64,000 bases of DNA from Dicaeum eximium (GCA_013396995.1 VWZP01008268.1:468676-532675), one strand, 5' to 3'; shown: positions 40,797 through 53,639, counted from the first letter of the stretch. Program-made: numbers and translations. Notes: generated from the letters alone by a model not told the origin.

Positions 40797-42458
40797 CTGA
40801 CTAGATTGAGACATTAAAGGTTTTTAACTTGGCATTTGAGGGTTGTCAAACACACCGAAGGGGGTATAAGAAGAATGATCCTTTCCCCCTTTTTTATGTC
40901 TTAAGGGAGATCTGAGGCTGCAAAGGGAAACTGGAGGTGTCCACAGACAACATCCTTCATGGGGCCCACATGAAAACTCTGTTGGTCAAACTATGGAGTC
41001 TTTGGTTTGGAATCACTGGTACCTTACTCTGCTTTTTGGTGAAGACAGACTGCAAGCCTTAAGAAGATAATTAAGGTGAATTTGTACTGGCAATGACCAC
41101 ACAAATATGTTAAAAACATGCCATTGCATCATCTGGGATGATACTAAGATGAAGGCACAAATGGCATTAGATGTGTATTCTCTAATCTGGACAGTGACTA
41201 GTTTTTTCTTGGTTTTTTGATCCTTTAGATTTTTTTTTTAATACCTCAGAATGTGTGATTTCACTGTCCCTACCTTCTTAAGTCTATGTATTACTCTTCT
41301 TATACATGAAGACCTCTGAATTCCAATAAATATAAATCTATAATGTAGAAAAAAGAAGAATTTTCTTGCATTTATTTGAAATGCAGACAACTTGTATTGG
41401 AAGGAACTGCTTCCTTTTTATACTGCAGGCAAACCCCCTCTATACTTAGTATAATTCTAATTTACAAAATGGAAATTTAAGGAAAAATAAGTCTCTAAGG
41501 TTCTTCAATGTAAATTAAAATTTAAATCAAGTGAGATAAGATTTACTGGTTTAGACATTTTTGGCAATGGTGCCAAACATGAATTTTCCATTGTGCATAG
41601 CATTCAATTGTTATGACTATTTGAATAATTTTTGCTCTTACAGAAGCAATTTTTAGTTTGGCATACTTTATTTACTCTTTTGCCATTACTTACTATGTCA
41701 GCTAGCAACTAAAAGAGAATTATTCTTTCCTGCTTTTAAAAGTTTACATTAAATTGTAAATCACACCTTTAAGGCCACTTTAGCCTGTAACAAAAATTCA
41801 TGTCTTCCAATCTTGTAATAGAATATTTAGCCCTATCAGTTTTTGCTTAGAATTTTAATGAATATTTCCTCTGTTTGTGAATTCTCTTGCTACAGCCTCT
41901 GGAGACAGATACAAAATTTGGATCTAAGCCAAACCACTATGCTGTTGTGCTAGGAAAGTCCATGCCTGGTGTATCTGTCAGCTGTAGAAATTATCAGTTC
42001 TAATGGGAAGTGATTTAGCCCTTTCTTTATGGGAGAAATATATGGATAGTCAGCAAGAGTGCATTTGCTGCCAATTGTTGTGTCACTTTTTTTGTCAAGT
42101 GTTCTCTAAAACAAACCTATGGCCACCATCAGTCAAACAGCCAGACACTTCCAAGTTGGACTGCAGTGCTCTAGGTCAAAAGTCAAAGTTCCTGAGAAAC
42201 AGAATTACTACTCTGTTACTGAAGCACAGCTGTCTCAATAAAGTACTTGGTGAATGATTGCAGATGAGAGTGTCAGTGAATAAATTAAAGAGACTGAGAA
42301 TTTTGTTGTATTTCTGAAAGCAAACCTATTCAGACAATATTTTGTGATCTGCATTCTAACATTGTTCCTGTGCTTCTTTTTGGTAACTTATTTAAGTTTC
42401 TATCACTACCAATATGTCTTCAAATTAAAGACTGGTTGCCTCAAAGTGTGATCCTAAC

Positions 42459-42499
42459 AAAAAAAAAAAAAAAGAAAAAAAGAAAATAAAAGGAAAAAT
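42459..42499 (+). repeat. A-rich tract
   Basis: A15-type run broken by single G and T residues. It could be a remnant poly-A tail, but no retrocopy body is recognised next to it. Confidence 0.8.
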
Positions 42500-43293
42500 T
42501 AGATGCAATTCTCATTGGATTAAATAAAAAACCTGTTACTTAGACGAAAACCAGGTTGGTTCTGTATAACTTACTTCTTTTAAACACCTTAAACCCTAAT
42601 GCGAGTTCCACTAAACAGTCAGGGAAAGGACCCTCATTGATTTAAATGGGCTTTGGATAAAGGTTTTTCTGTGTTATTTCCCCTTTTTCTCCATTTAGAA
42701 CACCATCTTTTAAATTCTGTAAATATTTTTTAAGAATCAATTTACCATAACAGAAACGATATTTGCTGCCTTTTCATGGTTTATGCAAGTTATACGATTA
42801 TCTTTTTTTCCTCTCAACAGCCCTGATGACTTTTGGCATCCTTTTTATACAGTTTTTATAAAACTCAATGCATTTTAAACCAAGAAAAATACCTTTTTCT
42901 GTGACTGACTTCGAAATATTCTTAATAAAGTTTTAAGTCTCCGAATATTAGCAACTTTGTCTACATAATTGCTAATGTTCATTGGAATTCTAGTGATATT
43001 CTTTCATGTTTCTGTGCACCATAAGAAAAGTTAAACAGATAACACTGAAGTAAACTTCCTTTCTTTTGCAGCTGCAAACTTATTTTAGTATTTTACTCTG
43101 CATATGAAATGAATCACTGAAATGCATTCAGTGAGGAGGAATCTATTTAACTCACCAAAGGCTTTTCAAACAGCCATCTTCCATTTAACCCTGAAAACCC
43201 AGGATGGAAGAAATTTTAGTTCTGCAAAGGGCAGTCCTTTAAAGACGTTTATAGACAATCCAGGCCCCCAAAGAATGAGAGAACATTAAGGTC

Positions 43294-43313
43294 GTGTGTG
43301 TGTGTGTGCGTGT
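43294..43313 (+). repeat. (GT)n microsatellite
   Basis: GT repeat interrupted by one GC pair (TGTGTGCGTGT). Confidence 0.9.
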
Positions 43314-45152
43314 ATGAAGGCAGACAGTGCTAAAAAATGGGTTTAGTTTGCTCAAAAGTGCAGTGCAAAATGCACCACAGCAAGATTGCCTTAATTGGTA
43401 CACTGATGAACAGAATACATTTTCAAATTTTTCAGATTATTGCTCTTAATTGGAATGGAATCAGTCACATTAGTATAATAATTGCTCTCTGATTTAATAA
43501 AATGCTAGTATAAAGTTAGATAACCGTGTTGCTTCTTAAACTGCAAAGAACGAACCAGTGTAAGTGGATAATATTTTACTAATTTTCCTGTATTTTTATC
43601 AATTTTATTTGCAAAACCTATTAATAAAATTTATGTACATCCACATACCTCTCACATATTTTTACAGTTGTTAAATCTGAAAATCTGCTGTAATAACAAA
43701 ATAAATGCAGACAAGACAAATTTCATTTCTTACATATGAATGGGATGAGTCACTTGTAAAGAAAATGTGAGATTGACAGAGACTTAAACATCACAGTTTT
43801 GCTGCAGGATCATCTTTGGTTGCATGAAATTGAAGGAATAGCCTTTTAAGTAACTTATCTTGTTAACCAATGTTACCTAAGCTCAGCTGTTTCTATATAA
43901 TTTCCTGCACAAATTATTGAGCTACTTGCATGATTGATTTAAGGAGGATAGTGCAACTGCACTGAAGATATTTTAATAGCTCCATGTCATTAGCAAAATC
44001 ATGCTGTTGGGAATTTTTGTTCCATGTGGCTGTGGAAACGAAATTAATGGCCCAGTCGGTTCTATTTACAATATGTAAAGCTACATCTTTGCTGTTTTGT
44101 TCCAAATCCATGTGTTCTGTTATAATTTCAGTATAATTTTCATTTCCAAAGCTAAAGATCTGTTTGTGGTTGTCTGGTGGCAACTGATAAATATTGTAAC
44201 ATGGAATGTATAATTAGTAGACAGTAAATGCAAAGGTAGGGGTTTAATTTTCTATTAATAAAACTGCAACAACTAGTTAGGCAACTTTTTGACTGTAGTC
44301 TAACTTAAAATAAAGTTTGGGTCTGGAAATATGAACAAAAGGACATCTTCACGCTGCTTTCTGTGATAAACACATTATAACAAAATTCTTTAATCTGTTT
44401 CCATTTAAACTGTTACACAAGCCTGCTTATTTGTGTTTTGGTCTTATGAAAGGTATTTTTCTCACTGGTGGTAAGAAATCACAAAACCCATTTGAGAGAT
44501 ATTTACTGAATTGTTTAATTTGAAGCACTTTTCCCACCAGTGAAATAATCAAATTTCTTGAGATTTTATAGATTTTTTTTTTAATGAATGAAGAATTCTT
44601 TTATTCCCATGTTTTGGGTGAGGCTTAATGATTCAAATAGATGTCATGTTTAGTTTAACAAAATAAATCTGGAGAGTTTCCAGCAATAAATGCACTTTCT
44701 TTATTTATCCCTAAGTTTTAACTTGGTTTTTAGTTTTCTGAGAGTTTAAGTCCCTTTTTCTGTTCTCTTTTTTCTTTTTTTCTAAATTGTTCATGGTTTC
44801 ACTCCTGACTGCAATCTTTGACAATGTTTTTCTTTCCTATATGCTGACTTCCAGTTTTATCTCCACAGTTTCACTTCAACTGTACTTCTTTTTGCACACA
44901 GCATGAATCTTAGAGCACATCCTGTCTCTTCTGGCACTATGCCAGGACATCAAAATCCCAGCAAAGATGAGAAATCCTCTAAGAGAATTGGTGTCCACAA
45001 CTTCCCTAAAACCTTCATCATTTCTTCGCTCCCCAAGACTGCTTCTGTCTGGGCAGGGCTGTTTATTGCTTTATAGCAATCTTAAGGACATCACTGAAAA
45101 AGCTCTTATCCCTTCTCATAAAACTGATCCAATGCAAAGAATCCAAATGCAG

Positions 45153-45593
45153 TTAATAACATTCCTTACTGTCTTTGGACCTCTGGCCTTGCAGATTTTT
45201 AGGTGATTGTTTATTATTTGAACATACGATGTCTGTGATACTCTCAGAGAGATTACCTGTTTTCTTTTTCTTCCTGCAGCAGTGCTTTCTAGTTTCTATC
45301 AAAAGAAACCATCCATCTGCACAAACAGAACCATCCCCTTGAGTAATCATTCTAACTCCAGAACATTTGTACACATATGAGGAAAATATTTTGCCCTCAC
45401 TAGCATAGTCCATGAGATTTTCACTGCCTCTAATCTCTGTTTTTTTATGACAAATCTTAGTCACCTGTTGGAAAGAATTCATGCACAAAAACAGTACTGG
45501 ATTGCTGGGCAGGTTATTCTGCAGAGTGTCCAGGAGTTTAGCTTCTGCCCTCACTGCCAAGGCAGTGTACTCGTCATGAAGTGCTAGGCACAT
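45153..45593 (-). other. Unexplained 146-codon open frame in TRPM3 intron
   Basis: An open frame with ATG, cysteine- and lysine-containing, with local composition that looks less random than other intronic frames: AALAVRAEAKLL-like start (TALAVRAEAKLLDTLQNN), PVLFLCMNSFQQVTKIC, then VCADGWFLLIETRKHCCRKK and a lysine/serine-rich end. Just upstream in another frame is a segment reading ISLTLSKLQNLDLWE before a stop. I do not recognise a family, and no splice sites tie it to TRPM3. It may be a decayed retrocopy or transposon fragment, or chance. Confidence 0.25.
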
Positions 45594-46265
45594 ACTCCTC
45601 TGTCATTCCCAAAGATCCAGGTTCTGCAGTTTAGATAGAGTCAGAGAGATTGTTCCTTTAATGTCATATATGACATAGAAGAAATCCACACATGGGTTAG
45701 TGTGTGTGCTGGAAACGTTTCTCCAAGTCAGTGGAGCAAAGCCTTCAGATCAATGCGCTTTGGTATCGCCTGACAGGGAAAAAGTAACTTCTTGATTAAG
45801 GGATCTTGTAATTCCTAGGTTAGACACTTCCTGGGGCCTCTTATTTCACTGAAATATGAACCGTAAGTCTAACTGCTCTATCTTCCTACACATGGCTGGA
45901 GGAATATTAACAGGAATTTGGTATGTTTAAAATTTGTCAGCTTTGCAGACACAGCCAGCTATGCAAAATCATAGTTGACTTCTAAAATTATTCAGAAAAA
46001 GAGGAATGAGTAGCCATTGGAATAAAATTAAGACAGCAGCACGTGTCTTCAGCCTTCATAAAGGTAGCTCCTCTTACACTGCTCTCCAGCTTTTACAGTT
46101 AATTTTGTTCACCTACTCTGTGGCACATGATACATAAAAAACATTCATTCCGGTCGTACACTCAGTAATACTTCAGCAGGAAGTTAAGAAAGAACGTTGT
46201 TCGCTTTTTGTGAATGCTCGCTTTTAGCTAACAGCATTATTTATCAAAGAGAAAAGCATGGTTAC

Positions 46266-46470
46266 CATGGCTTTATTGGAGTGGCCTCCTCCTTGGAACT
46301 CAATGGTTCCAAAGGCGTCCGTCGGGCTGAGCTGGGTGTGCTTGCTGATGGACCACTTCTCCGCCTGGATGTCATTGCGGGCGAGCCTGGGTTCGCTTTT
46401 CTCGTTCTGGGCAGCGGAGGCGCTCGGAGGCTGTCCGATGTGCTGGCCTGTGAGACGCCCACAGCAACAC
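46266..46470 (-). CDS. TRPM3: TRPM3 coding exon (second in window), N-terminal linker
   Basis: 205 nt internal exon. The acceptor is GAACGCCACAG ending at 46471; the donor is ATG|GTAACC at 46266/46265. One base completes an Arg codon. Then 68 codons read CCCGRLTGQHIG, a variable linker, NDIQAEKWSISKHTQLSPTD, AFGTIEFQGGGHSNKAM, ending in phase 0 exactly after ATG. The Cys-Cys-Cys-Gly motif and EKWS..KHTQ..PTDA.G..EFQGG block are the conserved TRPM1/3/6/7 N terminus, just before the SLOG domain. The linker between GQHIG and NDIQ (proline/alanine-rich, PPSASAAQNEKSEPRLA) differs more from mammalian TRPM3 than any other part of the gene here. The exon is notably GC- and CpG-richer than its surroundings. 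The terminal Met is where short isoforms place their first residue. Confidence 0.97.
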
Positions 46471-47126
46471 CTGTGGCGTTCAACAAACAGCAAACCCGGG
46501 TCACGTGCGAGCATAAACCCAACAGGGAAACCAACTACGGAAAGAACCCAACCCCTTTTAAACTCTGCTGGTTCCTTTCCTGAAGCCTTCATGTATGGAA
46601 GCAACAAAGTACATATATATCACCTTTCTTCCCCTGAGTCTTGTTTACTTTGGGCTCTCCTGTATTTCAAAAAAATCGTGCTTTGCTCTGAATAAGTACA
46701 AAATGAAATTAAAGAATACCTTCTCTTTTTTTCAAGTAACATCAAGACAAGGAAACAACTTCTGCATGGATTAGCACAAATTTTAAATTGCTAGTTTAAC
46801 CCATCAATTTGCTTTTGACACTGTTGTGTGTCATGCATCTGATTAAGGTAAATGTTCAGTGCACTGAATATTCAGCTAAGAAGATAAGGAAATTAAATAC
46901 AGATGCTGACCCACCCTTTATTTATCTTTTTTCTTATGAAATAAGTTTTGAAATGTAAACAAATAGTTTCCATAGGAATCCATCACTCCAGACGTAATTC
47001 AACCACCTTCTGAACAAATAAGTTTACAAAATATTTATATCTGGACTCATTCTTCTATGCATATATAGAGAGAGAGATTTCTTTTTTAACCAACTTTCAT
47101 TTTTCATACAAATAACATGCAATTAC
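46471..47126 (-). other. TRPM3: Short TRPM3 intron (656 nt) between first and second exons in window
   Basis: The donor CATAG|GTAATT at 47127/47126 and acceptor CCACAG at 46471 share a phase-2 junction that splits an Arg codon (AG|G). No other feature is seen. A GA run lies near 47067-47076. Confidence 0.9.
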
Positions 47127-47206
47127 CTATGGGGGTCTTTGGTGCTGGGTATGATATGAACACATTCTCTCTTGTAAAAGGCTCTTTCTATCCATGATTT
47201 CTGTGC
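47127..47206 (-). CDS. TRPM3: TRPM3 coding exon (first in window)
   Basis: 80 nt exon, 26 codons plus two bases, in phase 0: AQKSWIERAFYKREC then VHIIPSTKDPH and the first two bases of Arg. This matches the long (alpha-type) TRPM3 N terminus, in which AQKSWIERAF follows the first-exon sequence. The sense-strand acceptor region is CCTTTCTCTTTTTTAG followed by GCACAG, so there are two AGs six bases apart. I chose the upstream one (47207) because the family sequence includes Ala-Gln, encoded by GCACAG; use of the second (47201) would simply delete these two residues. The donor is AG|GTAATT. There is no Met in this exon, so a start codon must lie in an upstream exon or downstream. Confidence 0.95.
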
Positions 47207-47705
47207 CTAAAAAAGAGAAAGGAAATGCCTTGAGCTCTGTTTTCTTATTATATAAAACATATAGTACAACAGTAGGAAAACTTCAAACAGAAGAGGAAAT
47301 TTCACTGACTCTTCAGATAAGCAGCGCAGGTTTTGCAGAGGGCAAACATTCCATTAGAACCATGGTTCCCTTCTAGAGCTAAGCACCCAACACAAGGTTT
47401 TAATATTCTTTTCTTATTCACTAGCCAGATGACCTTGATGCTGTTACCATATTCTCATAAAAGAGGAAGAAATCTCTGGAGAAGAAATAACTCAAACTCT
47501 TAACCTTTCTGCATGGCAGAGAAAACCCTACATGTATTCACTAAAAACACCTCTGTTTCCATGTCAGTGATGCAACTAAGCCAGCTCTACTTAAAAAAAC
47601 CTACAACCAAACCAACAAAATTACGCAAAACATTTTTATACAAGCACTGAGAGTGCTGTTTAGCACAGAGGGAGAAACTCTGGTTTCTATGTGGACATCT
47701 TAATT

Positions 47706-47748
47706 AAAAAAAAAAAAAAAAGAAGAAAAAAAAAAGAAAAAAACAAAA
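47706..47748 (+). repeat. A-rich tract (A16, then AAG/AAAAG)
   Basis: A16 followed by AGAAGA and further A8-type runs. Low-complexity, about 500 bases upstream of a TRPM3 exon; on the transcript it is T-rich. Confidence 0.88.
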
Positions 47749-49974
47749 GGAAGATCTATTTCTGAAACAAGACACAAAAAATTTTAATACACTGAGTCAG
47801 ATGATTGGCAGGTAGCCTCTAAAATAGTTCAGTGAAGCTAAGGTTGTTCATAACTCTCAGGATCTTCCATCATATATTCACATAAAAGCAGGAGATTTCC
47901 TGCAGCATAGTATTAATTGTCAGATACACAAAAAGTCTTGTCAAACAGAGAGATGGGTAGGAAAGAAAAAGGGAAAAGAGAAGAACAAACACAAAAAAAG
48001 AGAGAATTTCACAGTTCTGAAATAGTTTTAATTATCTAGGAAATCCTCACTCCATATAATATGAGTTCTGGCAATCTCTCTAAAACTTTCACACACATAG
48101 AACTCTATTATTTCATTTAATAAGGAGATGAATTGAAGCTTTCCTTTTAAAATTCATTTAAAACAGATTAACTTAATATATTTAAATAACAAAATTACCC
48201 ACTTAACTACACAGCATAAATGGAACAATAAACTATGAACTATGACAAAATTATCTGAGAATTAAGTAATGTGAAGTGAACTTTAAACAATTTAAAGGAA
48301 ATGTGAGCATTTTGCCTCTAAAAGCAGAACTTTTGAAATTGCCTATGTACCTAACTGATGTTACCTTTTACTACGCAAGGATGTGTAAGTAATACCTATG
48401 TACTACTTTCACTGACTAACGTTACATCACTATCTAATGCTACCTTCTTGTCAACATTATCTGTATCCTGTTTTCCATGTTTAAAACCAGAACCCTCTGC
48501 TTCTGAAACAAGCGAAAATTACTGAGAACTAACGAAATTTATTGGAGTCGGTGAATGTCACTAGCACAAACTATAAAATAACATAACAGGAATTTCTAGC
48601 TACATCTACTACTTACCAGTCCCAGTATATAGAATTTATTCTTTTGCTTTTTACAGAGAAATAATTCCTTGCTGGATCTAGTGGTTACTGGTGCTATTTA
48701 GCAATATTTTACCTTGATCTCCTTGCATTTTATTTGAAAAATCTGCTAGACTTCATATTTTGTAGGAATAGCAGATATCCAGCATCACTTCTACTGTCAG
48801 AAAAAACCCCAAAAACAATTAAACAAAACTATATTTGACTAGTTTTTCTTATGGTAGCAAATGGGAGGTTAATGTATTATAGAAGGTTGGGCAAGATATA
48901 TTTTGTTTAAACAAAGTATATTTAAATAGAAATTCTGAAAGCTAAAAAGGTTTTACTTCACCTAAGAGAGACTACCTTGAGATTAAATTTATTATAACTT
49001 CTAAATATCCTTTATTAAATATATTATTATTGTCATCCTTCTCTGCAAACAATTTACTGTGGTGAATTTCCTGGCTACATAGAACTAATGTGTCTTTTCT
49101 AAAGGTGGTCACTAGCTAAATTTATCTCAAGTTCCTGTACAAAAAGGTGCCATAACAGATACTTCACTGAGATTTTTTCATTAGGTACAAAAGCAGGCTT
49201 TCAAAACCCAAAAAACTGACATTTAAAACTTGCTTTCCTATTCTTTCTCATATTGTTTCTGCAAGTGGAAAAATAACACAGCTACATTAAAAAAAATAAA
49301 TTAGTAACAAAAATAATAATTTGTATTTGAATTTTCATCACACTTCTTCTAAGGTAATATTGTAAAAATAATAGTTGGGTTTAAAAATCTTCTTTATTCA
49401 CATCAGAAAAGGATACTTTCCAGGTTTTAGATCTCAAACAATGTAGTCTCCTACCCGGCAGTGTTTTGATGACAAAATATGTGATTTACTAATCTCGTAA
49501 TTCCTTGTCCTTCCAAATTTAAAAGAAAGCATCTGGTTGCACTGCCCCGTGCCAGCTATCCTTCTGCCACAGATATGATTTTCAATAAACTAAAAAGCTC
49601 AGAGATACAATAAATTATGCTACTTGCTGTAGAGTCTTCATAACAGAATAACTTCAGGAAATCAACATATTCATAACTAAACTGTCTGCATGAAACTCTT
49701 ACTTATAATGCAAATTAGTAAAGTGACAAAGTTTAGAAGACTATAGCAAAGTATTTTCGAGACTAGTAGAGCAAGAAGCTTATCTTCTCTTTCTCTTCAA
49801 ATACTCCTTCAGTAATGGGTAATGAGACAATTTAAAGTCCATAGCGGATTCATAAAGTTCACGCCATACTTGAATTCAGTTTATTCACAGTTTAACTCCC
49901 CGGGTAAGTCCCTCTCTTTATTAACCTCGCTGCAAAACCCCCCCAAGAACATTTTGTTTCTCTCTTTTCTTTAC

Positions 49975-50140
49975 CTGCGTATCAGACTCGTTGTTGAAGG
50001 CTGTCCCGGAGCAAAGCTGCTGCCCACGGTTCGGCGCGCCCGCTCATGGCACGCCCCGCGTTCGTGCCCGGGCCCCGCGCACGGCGCTCGCCCTGCCCGC
50101 GGCGCGGTGATGCGGGAGCCAGCAAAGCCCTCGCACCCAT
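49975..50140 (-). promoter_or_regulatory. CpG-rich patch, candidate alternative TRPM3 first exon / promoter
   Basis: From about 50008 to 50135 the sequence is very GC-rich with roughly twenty CpGs, unlike anything nearby. On the minus strand an ATG at 50140 opens a 52-codon frame (MGARALLAPASPRRGQGERR at its start) ending in TGA at 49984-49982. Directly after it comes a consensus donor, ACGCAG|GTAAAG, at 49975/49974. A second ATG at 50047 is in the same frame. The stop before the donor means the frame cannot run on into the AQKSWI exon. If this is a first exon it is 5' UTR with an upstream ORF, and translation would start downstream, for example at the Met closing the 46266-46470 exon. No known TRPM3 first exon sequence matches; promoter function is inferred. 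Confidence 0.45.
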
Positions 50141-51246
50141 TAGCTGCTTGGAATGTGCTGCTGGGGGATTAGCCTTGTTAAGGGTTCAGTGAGCACTCAC
50201 CCATGGCCCCACAACGCCGCTTGGTTTTAACGTCTAATCTGACGCCAGAAGAAAAACAAATCCCTTGAGAGCTTGGATTTAACTGGCACAAGCCCTGATG
50301 GGCTTTTTGTCTCCTCTCTTCCTTGCCCCTGAGAAAGCGAGCTGGACAAAGTGTGATAAGATGCTCTGAGTTCTTAAGTTTGACTCAGGAAAACCAATCC
50401 ATCAAAGGAAACACTGTACTAAACTGGAAAGAGCTCAAGAATACAGGAGAAACTGTTAAGCTCCAAAGAATGAAAGCAGTGTGTTTATTGGGCAACTGTG
50501 AGAAATCTACACACAGTTGAAATATATTGCAAATAATCAACAATAGCATTTTTCCAAAGAAACGGAGGTTTTTATCACTGTTTCCCACCAAAATTCCTGT
50601 ACTGTAGTACATATAAATTTTCATAAACATAAAACTTTGTCCTTCAGAGACAAGCAGCTGCATTGTTTTCGTCGTAATTAAAAGCTGGTAACTTTAACCA
50701 AAAGCTGAATATTTATAAATCTGGGTACTACTTCTTTACCATGCCGTCTTGATATTACCACTGATGAGCAACCTTTTCATATGAACAATACCTTAATTTT
50801 TATTTTAGTACCTAGCAATAACATAGGTTTAGTTACTTCAAGAGTTTTCAATACATAAAGTATTTTGACTCTTAAGCCCCATCACCATGTTTGCATTAGC
50901 TTCTCTCTACTCCTACATATGACAACATCCCTTCCTTTCCTTATCATTAGGGGTGCATCTAAATGCATGAAAAATATTCTCTCCACCCTTAGTACTGATG
51001 AATACACAAGCACTAAACTGTTCTGCACATACATTAGCTTCGATGGGCCCAGATTGGGCAAGGCTGAGAATATGTATCCTCTTAAACTTCTTACACCATC
51101 ACACATGTGGAGAAGCTTCTGCTAGGCTGGCTAATCCATAAGATTGCTTTTGTCTCTTGGTTCCCTAAGTTTTTGTGTAAAATACATATTTTGAAAATAT
51201 CCATGTATATATCAAGAATGTACATACACATACTCTCTATGTGTAT

Positions 51247-51273
51247 ACACACACACACACACACACACACACA
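51247..51273 (+). repeat. (AC)13 microsatellite
   Basis: Thirteen uninterrupted AC units plus one base, preceded by TGTGTAT, so the region can also fold on itself. Confidence 0.97.
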
Positions 51274-53639
51274 AAGATTCTTTTCAAGCAAACCTGTGAC
51301 CTTTGAGGTTTCTGAACCAGAGATTGTGTGCTTATCTTGTCAGATCTCTTAAACACAGGATCGGACCAAAGATGGTCTGTGGAGAATGACAAAGGCGAAG
51401 TTGCAGCCAGGAAAGCAGCTAGCAAACAGCTCAGTGAGGTAAATATGATGGGGAGTCAGCAGGTAAAGACAGCCTGCTTTTTAAGCAAGGGAATTTGGTT
51501 TAAGGGGATTTGGTTTGGTTGAGAGGGCGGAGAAAGAGTGAGGCAAAGAAAGGAAAGATCTCAGGACTCAGATAACTGGTTAAAAATCTCAACTGACTTT
51601 GAAGAGAAACTTCAGTATTTGAACCTGACAAAATTATGGAGATTGATCCTGGATTCAGGTTTCATCTTGCAGAGTAACATGGGGCAAAAGCCACGTCTTT
51701 TGTCTTAAGAAATCAACAAAAGAAACAATGGTTATATTAATTCCCATATGTCACCCAGTGGCACTAGGACATTTTATAGGTACGGATTTTAGACTTGGCA
51801 AATACAACTCATGCTAAGGTAATTACAATTGTCTTCGCTCATTTAAAGATGCATTAACTTAGGACTGTGTGGCAATGAAATTACCAGCATCATATGCATT
51901 TCTATTTTTTGAGGAGTAATAAGGAAAGAGCCATGAAACAGAGACGGCTGTTTTTTTTTCAATATGGTACAACTGCAAAGTAGTCCTTTCAAAGGTGGAT
52001 GCTACCTATTTAATGATAAAAAATTACATATTTTTTAAATCTTCCACCCAGCTCACTGTTTATGAAACAAAGTATTAAAACAGCAGTTAGCAATGAACTC
52101 AGTACTGATTGCTCATGGGAGTTGAGGGCAAATATTTAAAGACAGGTTTCAGTGGGGAAAGCGAGCTGTTTGAAGCCTTTCTCTACTTTGCAGGGGTACA
52201 GAGAAGCTAGACAGGCAATGGAGTATTACTGAAGCAAATTACAGAGAGGATTTAGAGGAGGATATGGTGATGGAGATGCATCAATGCTATTGCAAACTGA
52301 CATGATGAGTATTGCTTAACCAAATGAGAACATTTAAAAATTCCACTGTCTCTGAATAACAACCCTGTATCTGTAAACTTCTATAGCGATGTTAGTACAA
52401 AGGAGGGAAATGCTTCAGTTTAACCTTATTACAGGGTGTGCTTGGAACAAATTTCTAACCCTCATTTCAACACTGTGCAATTATAAGCACTATAATCACT
52501 TTTATGCCATTCTTGAAGCATTAGGAATTTACCTGTCTGGACACCAACTCAGGAATCATTGGGTTGTCCTAAAATATTGAATTCTCTAACAGAAATTTAT
52601 TCCTAGTAGGGTCTTAGAGGTTGACAATCTGGTCTTTACCCACTAGAGCTGTACTTATGTATGCTTTGTTCTTTTTCTATCAGGTTTCTCAAGCACTTCA
52701 TCATCAGACTCATTACAAAAACAATGCTGAACCGTCTTGAAAATCAAGTTGTATGCAGTATAGAATAGGAGGGCATAGAATACAGTCATTTATTGTTACA
52801 GTATGTTTCAGAAATTATCTCTTAGCATTGTTTACCAGATGTAATTTTATACTGTACTTAGAAGAAATAGAATAATTTAAAAATAATTAGGAGCTTTTCA
52901 TTCAATGGTTAATGATTTTAGTAATTATATCTGGCATTTTTCTTGCTGCAAGGATACAGAAATGAAAATGTTACTTCTCTGCTAATGCTACTGTGGAAAT
53001 GTGCATTAATGTTTTATATAGGTATTATATGGAACAAGCATATGTCATTATTATCCATGCTACTAACGGAAAGCTTAATAGATATTTAAAAAGAACTAGG
53101 GAGAATGATTAGATCCAAAATTGGTGTAGACATCCAGGTACCTACATGCTTCCTTAAGATCTGTAGAAGCGTAAGGGGAAAATTTTAAAGAAAATGTCAT
53201 TAAAATGAAGGATATATTGTAAAGAACACTTTCAAAAAGTGTTTTCTTCTCATGAGTTTTAGCATATGAAAGGAAGAATGAAGCCTATCAACTTCATTCA
53301 TGAGATTCTTCAGATACAAATTTATGATTTCACCAAAATTGCTGTAAGTTTAAAGTTATTTAAATAAGTAAATGAACCTTTTCTAATAAGAAAGCCTTAC
53401 TCGATAAGATGATATGTTTATCTAGACTCTGTTTGATCTTTACCAGTTTCATAAATAGGAGTTATAAGAAAGGGAAAACACATCAAATGTGTATAATGCT
53501 TTCCCCTAAGAGTTTCTCAGCTAACAATTATTTTCTGCTCATGGACTTCCTGCAGAGTGGTGCTATGTGCTCTGTAACCCTTCATGGGATTTCTCCTACC
53601 AACTTGCCTGCTGATTTCTTGAGAGCTTTCAGCATCTCC

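Noticed and set aside
46258..46695. Plus-strand 145-codon and 128-codon frames opposite the second exon
   Set aside because: Antisense shadows of the GC-rich TRPM3 exon, with no independent support.
49822..50172. Plus-strand 116-codon frame across the CpG-rich patch
   Set aside because: Long only because CpG-rich DNA lacks stops; its first half is AT-rich random sequence. The minus-strand donor gives a better explanation.
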